64,000 nucleotides of DNA from Dryas octopetala (GCA_963921425.1 OY992840.1:8620501-8684500), one strand, 5' to 3'. Shown: positions 38,040-49,708, numbered from the stretch's first letter. Notes: generated by a model from the letters alone, not told the origin. A program made the numbers and translations.

Positions 38040-41000
38040 ATGGAGCCTTCACTCGTCCCGTATTCGCCTTCCGACGAGGTATGATCGTGATTTTTTGAGT
38101 TTTTTTTCGTCTTTTTCATTTCCTGTTCGCGGTTCATTCGGCGAACCAGTACCGAACGTTTCTGCATTGTTCGACAGATGACTACCGAACATAACTAACA
38201 TATTCGGTGGTTAGCTGCCGAATGAAAATTACAAAAAAATTTTAAAAAATCCATTCGGTGACTGTTTGCCGAATGAACTTATAAATTTCGACAGACACAT
38301 GCCGAACATTGTACATATATTCGGAAGACATCTGTCGAATGAAGTATTTTGTTTACAAAAATCGATATTGTTCGGTAGTCAACTGTCGAACTAAGGTTAT
38401 TGGTTCGGTAGATTACTACCGAACAATATGATTTCGTTCGGTAAGCTTCTACCGAACAGATTCATTAAGTTCGGTACCCTTCTACCGAACGTACTGTTTT
38501 GACATTATTTTCATGTTTTATGTGTAGGATGATGAACCGACTGAGCAATATGGTGGTGCTTCTACTCGGAACAGCAAGGTTGAGGACTACATTGGGGCCG
38601 AGGTCGAGGTCGAGGTCGAGGCCAAGGTTTTGACCGAATACTCACGTGACTGTAGTAATGAATTCACAACAAACGAGGTATGAATTTGTTATTTGGGAAA
38701 TATATGTTGCAAATGTAGTTGAAATGTGAATAATGTAAATTTCATATGTGTAGATATTTCATTCGAGGGATGCATTGGTTAGCTGGGCACGTGCACAAGG
38801 AAGGACGAACAACATAGTCATTGTCATAATGAGGTCTAATACAGCAGGGGTGGGGAAGAAGAAAGCTAGAGTGTTCTTTGGTTGCGAACGAAGTGGTCAC
38901 CATAGGCCATCCAAGTATGATGCTGATAGTTGTATAGTAAAACGTACTAAGGATGGTAGGGACTCTACTACAAAAAGATGTGGATGCCCCTTCTCATTAA
39001 AGGGTGTGCAAACTGGTAATGAGGATGAATGGATGCTAAGTGTGGTATGTGGAGTGCATAACCATAGAGTTTTAGTTACTGGTGAAGGACACTCATTTGT
39101 GGGGAGATTATCTGAAACAGAGAGTTCTTTATTGGTGGATATGTCTAAGAGTTTAGTGAAACCGAAGCAGATTCTGACCATCTTGAAGGAAAGGGATTAT
39201 TCGAATACAACAACAATCAAAACAATATACAATGTCAGACACCGCAATAGGGTGAAAGAGAAGGCTGGAAAAACTGAAATGCAGTGTTTGCTAAGTAAGT
39301 TATCTGAACACAAATACTTTGAGTGGCATAGATGTTCTGGTGGTGATGATATTGTGACTGATTTGTTTTGGAGCCACCCTGGTTGTGTTGATCTCTTACG
39401 TGCATTTCCACATGTATTGATCATGGATTGCACGTATAAGACTAATAGGTACCGTCTGCCACTCTTTGAGATTGTTGGGGTCACATCCACAGACATGACT
39501 TTCTCAGTTGCATTTGCTTACATTAGTTATGAGAATGAAGACAATTACATTTGGGCTTTGACTAGATTGAGGTCGTTACTCAGCGATGATTGTCTTCCTG
39601 GTGTGATTGTCACAGACCGAGATCTAGCACTCATGAATGCAATCTCTGCAGTTTTTCCTACTGCTAGACATTTATTGTGTAGGTGGCACATTAGCAAAAA
39701 TGTGATGGCAAATTGCAAGAAAAAGTTTGGAACCAAGGATGATTGGGATAAGTTTTATAGTTCATGGTATTCCTTGGTAAATTCAACGTCAGAAGATGTG
39801 TATTTAAGAGACTTACAGCAGATTGAATCTAAGTTCGGTTGGGTTCCTGGAGTTATTGACTATTTGAAGGACACTTGGTTGATACCTTTCAAGGAGAAGT
39901 TTGTGGCCGTATGGACAGACACATGTATGCATTTTGGTAATACAACTTCCAATAGGTAAACACTTTCACATATTTGGCATTACTTGTTAATTATTATATT
40001 GTGTTGTATATAAACTAACTTGACTCTATTAATAGGGCGGAAAGTGCACACGCGAAGCTAAAAAGGGAACTTGGCTCTAGCCAGCTTCCCTTTGATACCT
40101 CTTGGGCACATATACACTCATTGTTAGTATTGCAGCATACACACATCAAGGCATCATTTGAGAAGAGTCGAACGTTTGTCCAAGTCAAAATGAGACAGCC
40201 GGAATTGAAAGATTTGATTGGTTATGTATCTATGGCGGCATTGACTATAATTGCTTGTGAGATTGGCCGGTAATTTAGATACTAACTCAACTATAATTAC
40301 TACCATGAACACTTCATTAATGTGATGCTTACTGACTAATATAATTCTTTTCTTTTTGTAGGGCCGATTCAAATCCGACTGGAACATTACCGTGTGATTG
40401 CACGATTCGCCATACACACTGTTTGCCATGTGCACATGAGATTTTGTCGTATAGGCGACGTAAGATGCGTATTCCACTTGATTCAGTGCATCCCCGTTGG
40501 AGAAAGTTGGATATGCTTCACGAACCACAAGTGATAGTGTCAAATCCACCGGTTCAGTCAACACTTGATAGACTAGCAATATGGATGGAAGGACAGAATG
40601 AGGACACTAAGAAGATGATGAGTTTGAAAATAGAAGAGCTTATGAATCCAGAGATAACGGTGCTAAAAGAACCGCGTGCGAAGGTAAAGACTAAAGGGCG
40701 CCCTAGTAAAGCCGAAAATTCTACCCGCCGTTTGCCATCTGCCTTCGAGTATGCACTTTCGGGTCAAGGTAGCCACTCACCATCACCTACAATATGTACA
40801 GTTGGCACCAATTCACCAAAGAAGATGCCAAAGGCACGAGTATCAAAATTGAAGGTATATAATTCATTTGGATGATCTTACTTTATTTTACTAATACTCA
40901 TTGCATAATCGGATTTATTTATATTTTTCTACAGGCATATAAGACATCACTCACGCCATCTGTTCCGACCCACCGGTATACACAGCAATTCAACGCTAGC

Positions 41001-41711
41001 ATTAGGCCATTCATTACCGGTGCCACTGATGTGAAATCCGACGGTCATTGTGGGTATAGAGTCGTAGCTTTGGCATTGGGGTTGGGTGAAGATGCGTGGC
41101 GGAAAGTGCGTATAGATTTATTCCACTCGTTACGGTCATTGTCCATCCTATATGAGTCCATATTTGGTCGATCTCGAGTTGCTGAGCTAAAGCATTCGAT
41201 TGAGTATTTTGAAGAACCTCTTATTGCACCAAAGGATTATTGGATGGACATGCCGGAGATGGGATATGTTATCGCGACATGCTATGGTGTAGTGGTGACC
41301 CATGTATCTAGGTCGTTATGCTTAACATGCCTACCATTTAGCGTACACCCAGATATACTAGAGGGATCCGAGATTCGTGAGATTGGTATCGGTTTTGTCA
41401 ATGACGATCATTTCGTACAGGTACACATTGAACTACATGGTTTGTTTTATTGGATATTTAAATTATCTTTATAGGTACACTTAGTGGATATTTATTCCAT
41501 ATTTATTGAACTCATGTGTAATGCTATTTTATAGGTACACTTAGTACCGGATCACCCCATGCCACCTATTCCTACTGTGTGGACCTTGCATGCCACCGAA
41601 AGCGCAAAAATGTGGTATACTAGATACCAACATCGCCTTGAGCAATTCAAAGAATTTGTGTGCCATAGTGATCCATCCACACAAGAACCAGTGTCTCTTG
41701 ATAGTGATTGA
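38040..41711 (+). CDS. MULE transposase fused to an OTU cysteine protease domain
   Basis: Seven exons by GT..AG reading: 38040-38078, 38528-38677, 38754-39955, 40036-40269, 40362-40854, 40935-41420 and 41535-41711. They join to 926 residues with no break. A FAR1-like zinc-binding region uses Cys107, Cys139/141, Cys162 and His165/167. The MULE transposase core has Asp288 (LIMDCTYKT), Asp351 (VTDRDLALMNAI) and a likely catalytic Glu466 (NRAESAHAKLK). A SWIM zinc finger follows: Cys553, Cys555, Cys565, His567. An OTU domain (about 738-870) has Asp742 and Cys745 (KSDGHCGYR) and His865 (NDDHFVQVHLV), so its catalytic residues are present. Nuclear DNA cleavage and joining is the expected role of the first part. 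The OTU part would remove ubiquitin or a like modifier; its target is unknown. Intron 1 contains the left palindrome array. The start ATG gives MEPSLVPYSPSDE and was chosen because it joins in frame. Confidence 0.88.
38136..38490. repeat. Left array of ten 22-bp palindromes, 33-bp steps
   Basis: Imperfect palindromes of form NTTCGGYAG-N4-CTRCCGAAN start at 38136, 38169, 38202, then 38253, 38286, 38319, then 38370, 38403, 38436, 38469. Steps are exactly 33 bp inside a group and 51 bp between groups. Arms vary but the TTCG..CGAA frame is kept in every unit. They lie in intron 1 of the transposase gene and resemble an array of protein-binding sites. Confidence 0.92.
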
Positions 41712-41944
41712 TTATGTTCTGGACTTGATGCATTTACATTGAGTTATGATGAGATTATTGTATTATTTAAATATATATAAGTATGTGGATTTAAGTATAT
41801 ATAAGTATTTGGATATTTTTTTTGCATGAACCTAAGTATTTCACATAAAAAATGAGGTGGATTCAATTATATAAATTAACCATAGTATTTGACATAAATA
41901 AAACCTTATCTAGTTACGGAAACTACAAAAATATCAAGTTATAA

Positions 41945-43939
41945 TCATTGGCGGGGACGCCGCCTCGAACCGCGTTGGTATGTCATAGTGTCCTGCAAAT
42001 GCGTCCCCTGTAAAATATGTTGCAAACTCTGAACCGTCTGATAGAGGTAAGTAGGACGTGTGATAGCAACTTCTTCGCCCATGTCAATAATCGGCTGGGT
42101 AATCCGTAGCATCCGAGCCTCGCGCTCCTAAAAGCCAAAATATGCGAACATTAACAGATGCAATCGGAAAATGAGAAAATTTATTGTGTAAATTTACGTA
42201 CCCGATAGTATGCAATATCCGATGTGGCGTGTGGAATATCCGATGTGGCGTGTGGGTCAAATGCACCTCTGCGAGTAGGGTTGTGGACGATTGGATGTGA
42301 TATAGAGGTGAACCAATCGAGGTACCCTCTCACAGTATCCGATGGCCGCCTCACCGGTATACTGCGCGCCTCCTCAGACAACACGTGATTCCCCCATGCC
42401 TCCCACATACCAGCTAAATAGTTGTACATGGGTCTGTATGAGTGCGCATTCGAACCTCTAACCCCCTGAAAAACCGCACGTGGTGCAGGGGGGATCGTCT
42501 GTACCCTCCCAAACTGCCTAAGTACTCTCTCGGGACAATAAGGCTCAACAACATCAAAACACCTTATCATCCCTGTGAAGAATGCTATAGCTGGCAATGG
42601 GTGTGCTTGTCTTTGGGATTTGTACGGTTCCCAAATAACCTGAAAAAAAACAATAACATTATATAGTTGAAAACATAATATAATCCTAAATTTATAAAAA
42701 TAATTGTAAATTACAAATCTACCTCGTCAGCCGACAAAACATCAAGTCGTTGCCGTATTCTTTGCACTGCTTCAAGATCACTGCCACCATCCCGCCTTGG
42801 AGTCCAGCGGAGCGCACGAGGGGTATTCTCAGAATAATTCATATCGTACGCTGGACCGAAAATGGTGTGCATGTGCTCGTACACCCAAGCCTCTATCAGT
42901 GTCATATATCCGCCGATTTGTTTGACACCAGCTCGAGAGGCAAATCCAAACTGCCTAAACAACCATGCTAGGCATCCAGCGCCCCATGCATAATGGCTAA
43001 CGGTGTCTAGATTAGTGAGCAGTCTGAGATATTGCACTTGTACCCTTGTGCCAGTCTTATCTACAAACAGGGTACAACCCAATAAATACAGAAGATACGC
43101 CCGGGCTGCACATTGGATTTCATGCTCAGAGTCGGCATCAGTGACATCACTAAAGCACGTACGTAACCACTCTAATCGTACGTACTCACCACCAAAGTCC
43201 ATCAACTGCTCTGATGCCTGATCCCCACTAACTCCTAAATATGCAGTTAGTAGATATTCACAAGTAATGTTATCCTCCACAAGTGTAGCCACTGGTGCAC
43301 CACCAACCGGAATGCCTAAAATGTTGGCTACATCATCTAGTGTGATGGTCATCTCACCAAAAGGCAGGTGGAATGTATTGGTCTCCGGATGCCACCTCTC
43401 AACAAAAGCGGACACCAACACTTTGTCAACCGTACGATAAGAACACTGCACCAGTGATGTCAACCCAGAATTAAGGACATATCCCTTCACCCGGTCATTA
43501 TCTGTTCTGGCCCACAACTTCCACTCACGAAGCTTGGTGGTTTTGGACATGCACCTCAAAGGCTCCCGTTCCTAATTCAAACATAACCAAAGAAATTCAC
43601 TCATTATTACTGCAAGTTGCACAAGAATAAAATACCAACTGTTAAAGATCATACCTCGTTGTTCCAAATTTCAGCAGCTACGTGAGTTCCATAACTCCTC
43701 AGCAGGGACGTGTCAATGGGACCTCCCGGGAAAGGCTCAGCAAGCTCATTCGGATTATCCTCATTGTAATCCTGAACCGGAACTTCAGCTTGTTCAGGAA
43801 TTGCCTCACGACTAGCTCGTGCTTGTACTAGCCTTCTTCGCCCAGATGCTGTGGGTCGTGTTCTTTGCATATCATCGGCAACATCGGGGACTTCCCCTCT
43901 AGATGAAGATGCACCACGTCTGATTCTTCTTCTGTCCAT
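41945..43939 (-). CDS. Plant mobile domain (PMD, MAIN-like) protein of the MULE
   Basis: Four exons by GT..AG reading on the minus strand: 43939-43655, 43571-42723, 42639-42202 and 42127-41945. They join to 584 residues with no break. The first exon is a charged, Arg-rich head (MDRRRIRRGASSSRGE). The PMD core runs from about residue 100 to 440: ERWHPETNTFHLPFGEMTIT, LDDVANILGIPVGG, ARAYLLYLLGCTLFVDK, YAWGAGCLAWLFRQF, then YDMNYSENTPRALRW. These blocks are those of the MAIN/MAIL1 and protein-phosphatase-7-long-form-like family. PMD proteins are found both as host silencing or genome-stability factors and inside plant transposons; here it is part of the transposon. Its molecular function is not established. 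It converges on the transposase gene with 233 bp between stop codons. Confidence 0.88.
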
Positions 43940-44031
43940 CCTATAATTTCAAACAAGAAATTGAAAATTGTTTTAGCAAATATATGATTTTTTAAAAGCT
44001 AAAAAAAAAAAAAAAAATTTCAACACAGGTG

Positions 44032-44356
44032 GTTCGGCAGTCAACTGCCGAGCAAAGTGAAACTGTTCGGCAGTTGACTGTCGAACACAGTTCCACCATT
44101 CGGCAGATGGCTGTCGAACCAAAATAGGGAAATTCGAAATTTTCCATTCGTTCGGTAGCGTGCTGCCGAACTAATTCAATTTGTTCGGCAGGTAACCACC
44201 GAACCAATATTCATTGTTCGGCAGTCCCCTGTCGAACCAAAGTATGGGCATTTTCTGATTTTGCATTCGTTCGGTAGGGTACTGCCGAACCAATTCATTT
44301 AGTTCGGTAGATGACTGCCGAATAGAATGAATTCGTTCGGCAGACCAGTGCCGAAC
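44032..44356. repeat. Right array of nine 22-bp palindromes, 33-bp steps
   Basis: The same palindrome type as the left array starts at 44032, 44065, 44098, then 44150, 44183, 44216, then 44269, 44302, 44335. Steps are 33 bp within each group of three and 52-53 bp between groups. The array lies just upstream of the PMD gene start, so both genes have one at their 5' side. Confidence 0.92.
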
Positions 44357-46128
44357 GAGCTGCGAAATCAGAAAATGGAGGAACCCCGAAAATGCTCACT
44401 CCAAAACCCGAAATCCTCCCTACAAATCTAGTGAAATAGACGAAAAAGGTATTTGGGATGGATTAACTAATTCAAATTAGATAAAAAAGTATTAGATTTA
44501 CATTTACAACTAATGTATATAGAAACTCACTGAATATTAGAGCTGTGGTGGAGTTCACGGCGGTGCTGACGACGGCTATGACGGTGGTGATGAAGCCGGA
44601 GATGGGTGTCGGCAATGGTGGGTGTCGGGGCAATGGTGGGTGTCGGCAATGGTGGCTGTGGGGGTGTGTCGGCAATGGTGGCTGTGGCTGTGAGGTGAGA
44701 TGTGTAGGGGGTGTGTAGTGTAGATGTGTTTGTGGGGGTGTGTGTTTGTGGGGGTGTGTAATGTTTGGGTTGAGAGGGTGTGTAAAGAGAAATTTAGAAT
44801 TGGTTGTGAGATTGGGGTATTTTGGTCATAATAGGGGTGTGTAAAAAAGAAATTTTATGTTTGACAAATTAATAGGGGGTGTGTAGGAGAAATTTGTGTG
44901 CAAAGAGAAAAATAGGGGTGTGCAAATAGCAGCACTCTTAATTTAATACATAATGTGAAAAGCACCTAATTAATACCATCACTGACAAAAAATCGAAACA
45001 AGAAACCGCTAATTCATTCCCAGTCGATAAGATAGTTTCTCCAATTAAGAGACGGTTATTGTTGATTCAATATGGAAAACCAAAACTGGCTTCTTGTTGA
45101 TTTGCTCCATACCCATAACTTTTCTTCTTTGTCGCTTCAAGACAAGAAAATAGGATGCAGACTTAGGGAAAGACATTACCACAGCAGTTGCGACAAGTAC
45201 GGCAACAAACTAAGACAGTCAAAATGGTAGCCTGCAGCAGCTTAGGATGCCAAGACTAAGCGGTTAGGCTTTAGTTCTATGAATTTATAAAATGTAACAC
45301 TGCGTGAGTTACATATGATGTCGATCTTTCTGAATTGTTTGATATTTTTATCATCAAACTGTCTTTAAAGACTATTGATTAAGTGAGTTCTTATTTGAAT
45401 GTGTGGTATAAGTTAAGGATAGGGCGGCATGACATGCCATATAACTGCAAAAAAAAAAAAAAAAAAAAAACATATAAAACTCAATTTATTAATATTAATT
45501 GAAATTTGTACTTTATAAAATTAAATTTAAGGATACCATATATCAGTATATGCGAGCGTAAGTAGGTGGTATGCATTGACAAATCATAACGCAAGTTTTC
45601 AGTCTAGCGTAAGTAGGTGGTAGAACATGATATTGGTGGACTGGAATACATACTACCATGTTTGAAGTTGAAGAAATCACACACACGTACATGTCCATAA
45701 TGACAAATGCTCGATCTCTTATCAGAATTTGGAATTAAATTTCAAATCTATAATTTGGACATAGAACTAAGGATTTGAGAAAGAGAATATATTTAATTGT
45801 AGGATGATCGATCAACCACATATATACTTGAACAAATATATTAATAACTAAAACGAAAATTACTATTAACGAAAAAAATTGAAAAAGAGTATAAATCACA
45901 AATTACTGTTGTACAGTATGCCTAGGCCAACAATTCGGTAGCATGAATTGTGTTATAAATTTATAATGATGCCCTTATCATTGTCATTTGAGGGTTTGGG
46001 GGAAAATTGTCTTGAGAGTTAATCTATTTTAGATAATTCCCAGGATGATGTATGACATCGATCTTTCCAATATGACAAGCAGTACAATTATACCCTGGCT
46101 GTGCATAATCTCAGTTAATTGATTGAAG

Positions 46129-46162
<34 letters not shown>

Positions 46163-46243
46163 TGTAACTGTTGAAAGCCACGAGGGTCCAATATTATGGC
46201 AGTAGAACCACAAAGATCAATTACTAGTTGATATTATATATTG

Positions 46244-46791
46244 GAGGAAATTACAGATTTAGTCCAGTTATTTTATATCTAGTTCAATTTTGGTCCACAA
46301 TCTTTTTTAAGTTATGTTTTGGTCCACTAATTGTTCCATTTGTTCAATAAAGGTCCAGATTTGTTTTCTCAAATTTGGCCTGCCTTTTACCCTATCAAAT
46401 CTCACCCAAATTTAGCAAACATATACTTGTTTTAAAGCTATGCATTTCTTCTTTACAACCATATAAAGATCATTCAAATTGAAGTTCTAAAACTCAAGAT
46501 AATTGACCCCAAAGTAGGGTACCCGAAACTGCCAATTTTTCAAACTTCACCAAATCTCAATTCTCTTAGATTCTAGTACTCCAAATTTGTTTTTATGATT
46601 AAGAAATAATGAAATATAACTTATACTTCAATTATAATCGAAGAAAACACAACCCAAAGGATTTAAAGTCACAAATCTGGACCTTTATTGAACAAATGAA
46701 ACAATTAGTGGACCAAAACAGAACTTAAAAAAGATCGTGGACCAAAATTGAACTAGGTATAAAATAAGTGGACCAAATCTGTAATTTCCTC
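46244..46791. mobile_element. 548-bp MITE with long inverted ends
   Basis: Ends GAGGAAATTACAGATTT.GTC pair over roughly 140 bp, including the phrase GGTCCA repeated along both arms. It is flanked by TATATATTG and AATATATTG (8 of 9; 46235-46243 and 46792-46800). The matching empty site is in VRN2 intron 13 at about 35015-35030. A 9-bp duplication and long ends suggest Mutator-type. Confidence 0.85.
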
Positions 46792-46963
46792 AATATATTG
46801 AAGAATCAAGAATGGTTATATCATGCATTTATATCACTTATTTTCCACTTGGTTGTGTTTTGGAATCTTTTTGTAATAATTGATCGATGCGCGTATTTAT
46901 CATTTACTAGATATTTGTGGTTGAAATATCAAATGCTCATCAACTCAGGTGTTCTTCATGATC

Positions 46964-47010
46964 AAGCTTTGGAATCACAGTAAATGGCCAAAAAAAAAGA
47001 AGCTTTGGAA
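46964..47010 (+). mobile_element. Probable ultra-short retroposon scar in the VRN2 exon 14 remnant
   Basis: AAGCTTTGGAA occurs at 46964-46974 and 47000-47010 around a 25-bp insert that ends GGCC, A9, G. The head GGCC-A(n) fits the set. Part of the insert may be original exon sequence, so the boundaries are less sure than elsewhere. Confidence 0.5.
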
Positions 47011-47174
47011 GTTAAAAGCATCGATCCTTTCCTTTTTTATTTTTCTCATAATTATCAGACCAGAAATGGAACTAATTCTTTCCACAAAGGAGAATGCGCG
47101 CGGGTTCCTTCTCAATGTAGATGAGCCTTCCACTGTTTTACATTATAAATATATTAATTAATACTATTTATTTA

Positions 47175-48191
47175 GAGGGCTGCTATTTGCACACCCCTAA
47201 ATTCTTTTTGTACACCATTTTTAAAAGAAATAAAAAAAATCAAAGGGAAAAAACTCTTCTCTCATTCTCTCACCCAAAGTCCAATTCCATTTTCTCTCTT
47301 TGCACACCCTCATCAACAGAAAAAAAAAAAAAAAAAAACACACACCAGCCCATTTCCCTCGCTCACCCCGACCAAAAAAACACACACACCAGCACACACA
47401 CCAACCCCGATCTTAAGAAAGAGGAGGGTGGTACGGTCTCCCAACTCCGCCGGAAACATAATCAACACCGGCGTGGTGCTTTTGGTTTCGGCGTCGTCGC
47501 TGGTTTTCTGGGTGGTTGGCGGGTGTGGAGAGGAAGAGGGAAGAGAGAAGAAGTGTTTGGTGGGTGTCTCGTCGCCTGGTTCGCCGGTGAACATCACCGG
47601 GCTGAGGAGATCGAGTTGCAGCGAATGTTCGGTGGGTGGCTGCTGAAGGAAACTCAAATTTCGACGGATGGCTGCCTAACGAACCTGCCGGTTTCGGCGG
47701 ATGACTACCGAACAAACGGTTTCGGCGGATGACTGCCGAACGGCCTGCGAAGCTCATCCTTTTGGCTGGCACTGCGGCGTGGTCGTGCGAGCTGGGCAGA
47801 GCTGTTAAGTGCGAGCTCATTTGCGTTGGCGGCGTGGTCAGGCGTTGGAGCTTCTTGGCTGTGCAAGATTGGCATGGTGGTGGGCGCGAGGAGGGTGGTG
47901 CAGCAGGGAGGAAAGAGAGAATGATAGGAGAATGGTGCACATGCAGGGAGGATAGTGCTACGCGCGGTGGTGGTGCTGCGCGGGTGTGTGTTGACAGAGA
48001 AAGAGAGAGAGAGAGAGGGAAGGAGAGAGATGAGGTGTGTGGGTGTGTAATGAAATGAGGGTATTTTGGTAATGGGTTAGGTGTGTGTTGAGATGTTTTG
48101 AATTTGAGATGAGTGTGTAGGGTGTGTAGGAGAAAAAAAAAGAAAAATAGTGTGCAAAAAGAAATTTAGGGGTGTGCAAATAGCAGCCCTC
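47175..48191. mobile_element. Non-autonomous relative of the OTU/PMD MULE
   Basis: A 1017-bp element flanked by a perfect 8-bp duplication, TTTATTTA (47167-47174 and 48192-48199). Both ends start GAGGGCTGCTATTTGCACAC and continue CCCCTAAATT; the outer bases match those of the 7.2-kb MULE. Its subterminal part also has GTGTGTA-type motifs and GAGGGTATTTTGGT, as in the big element. Four degenerate TTTCGGCGG..CCGAAC palindromes lie at 47637-47741. The GC-rich middle (47400-48000) may be captured host sequence; no domain recognised. Confidence 0.9.
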
Positions 48192-49599
48192 TTTATTTAT
48201 AAGATCTTGTTACGTACATATATAATCTCCCTTCAGTACGTCTCACTCTTTGTTCTTTTGTATCGACTTCTTTTAGTTTTTAAATTTCATTCTTCGATCT
48301 GGATTGACTTATGATTTTAATGTGTTGGGCCTATTTGGGAGTACAAAATTATCCTTAGAAAGTGGTCATGTGACCAATAATTATAGCTCATGTCTTAAAT
48401 GGAGACAAATTATAGTTCAGGCATAAAATTGAGATATATAGTTTTGTATGTTATATTGTCAGACGCATAAATATCCAGTTGCATGCATCTGAATTTAAAA
48501 ATCCAAAATTATTCTGCCAAACTGTTCAAATGCATCATGCATGCATCTTTAAATGTGTCCAGATGGATGCAAAAGATGCATGCATGTCTAGTTAGAGATG
48601 CATGTTTGTCCAGATGGATGCCTTTAAAGTGAATAAATGGCAATATGATAGAAGTAATATAAGTGACGTTATTAATTGATTCAATGTTTTTGTTACACTA
48701 CGAGTGAATAAGTCGATAACTTATCAGTATTTAATTGGGTATAAATTTCAAATGTGAATAAGTCGATAACTTTGGACAAAATATTTAAATGTAAGGAAGA
48801 CCTAAGAATTTGAGATAGAGAATTTTAATCATATCATAATCACAACTACACTATGTGAGAATTATTAGATTTATATATCCATTCAGCCAAATACATGAAA
48901 AATATTAATAATTACATTAAAAAAAAATGATTGGAAAAATTCAACCAAAAGTAAAATATATGGAAAAGCAAAAATTAGTAACTCATTCAATTTATTGTTC
49001 TAAATTATTATATGTATTAAGAAATATTTAAAATAATTAAGCCGACAAGGGCGTATGCGTGTGGCTTATGACGTGTTCTTGAACTTAAAACTCATGGCAC
49101 AAGTGACTTATGATGAACTTAAAACTCATGGCTCGTGGCTCGTGGCTTGTGATTCTCCTGGATAATGTTTTTTACGACCTGCAATTCATTGTGTATGGTT
49201 GATGTGGTGGTTGAAGATTAACGCTTACGCTAAGACGGATTTAGTATTGTTGGGCTTAATTAGCACCAAACCCATGCCATTCTCAGTCAATGGAAATTTC
49301 CCTTAAATTAGAGGTGGGAAACAAAATTTGTACGTGGCTGCCATGGCAAGATCTAGATAGATCTAGGCAAACATAACATGAATATATATGTTAATTGGCA
49401 GATCTAGCTAGCTTGTTCTGACCATGGTAGCAAATCCATAGACTTCCTAGCCATAAAGTAAAACACTTTTCAGTGTTGCTACCTGATTTAGCTTAAATCT
49501 GTCACACAAAATACAAGTAAAATAAAACAAATCTTAAAAATAAAGCAAGACATGAGTGATAAAGGGTCAAATTTACTTTGTAAACCATGGTGTAGCTTC

Positions 49600-49708
49600 T
49601 TGAAAAATTAAACTCTAATCAAATCAGCGATTTACCAGAAAATCATTGGACTAAATTTAGTCCAATAATTTTTTGGTAAATCGCTAACCAACTAGATTTC
49701 ATTTTCAA
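49600..49708 (-). ncRNA. Candidate MIR-like hairpin, type 1, unit 2
   Basis: A 109-bp foldback with arms of about 40 bp sharing TTGAAAA at the base and AGCGATTTACCA at the tip. It is second in the presumed minus-strand transcript. Its base pair at arm position 6 is A-T, where unit 3 has G-C, a compensated change. Confidence 0.5.

Larger units (their letters stand above)
37715..44937 (+). mobile_element. Complete Mutator-like element with OTU and PMD genes
   Basis: A 7223-bp element flanked by a perfect 8-bp target duplication, TTAATTTA (37707-37714 and 44938-44945). The left end starts GGGAGCTGCTATTTGCACAC and the complement of the right end starts GAGTGCTGCTATTTGCACAC. Pairing continues through CCCCTATTTTTCTCTTTGCACAC, about 42 bp with two mismatches, then weakens among many CACACCC motifs. 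It carries two open genes in convergent orientation (38040-41711 plus, 41945-43939 minus) and two palindrome arrays (38136-38490 and 44032-44356). The intact frames, good ends and perfect duplication say it moved recently and may still be autonomous. An 8-bp duplication is short for the family, which usually makes about 9 bp. Confidence 0.93.
34710..45890 (+). repeat. Repeated block, unit 1 (contains the MULE)
   Basis: Unit 1 runs from VRN2 intron 13 and the last exon, through the 3' flank (to about 36080) and a hairpin section (36840-37714), to a section at 44946-45890. The last two parts are split by the 7.2-kb MULE. Units 2 and 3 repeat these parts in the same order. The 36230-36830 part has no clear match in the other units. 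Confidence 0.7.
45890..48450 (+). pseudogene. Duplicated 3' end of VRN2, broken
   Basis: Matches VRN2 intron 13, the start of exon 14 and the 3' flank (34710-36080). The exon 14 remnant begins after the kept acceptor at about 46949, and most of its codons are gone: the text runs TTCATGATCAAGCTTTGGAATCA and then diverges. No other VRN2 exon is present, so it cannot make the protein. It is interrupted by a 548-bp MITE (46244), a small A-tailed insert (46975) and a 1017-bp MULE-type element (47175). Confidence 0.85.

Noticed and set aside
38136-38490. CRISPR-like array (regular 33-bp repeat spacing)
   Set aside because: The host is a plant, the units are variable palindromes rather than identical repeats with unique spacers, and the array lies inside a transposon.
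45430-45470. A run of about 22 A as another retroposon scar
   Set aside because: The paralogous site at about 51540 shows no flanking duplication, so simple expansion of an A tract is enough.
47413-47940. Overlapping open frames in the GC-rich middle of the small MULE relative
   Set aside because: Low-complexity Pro/Ser-rich or Gly/Arg-rich translations with no domain; explained by base composition.
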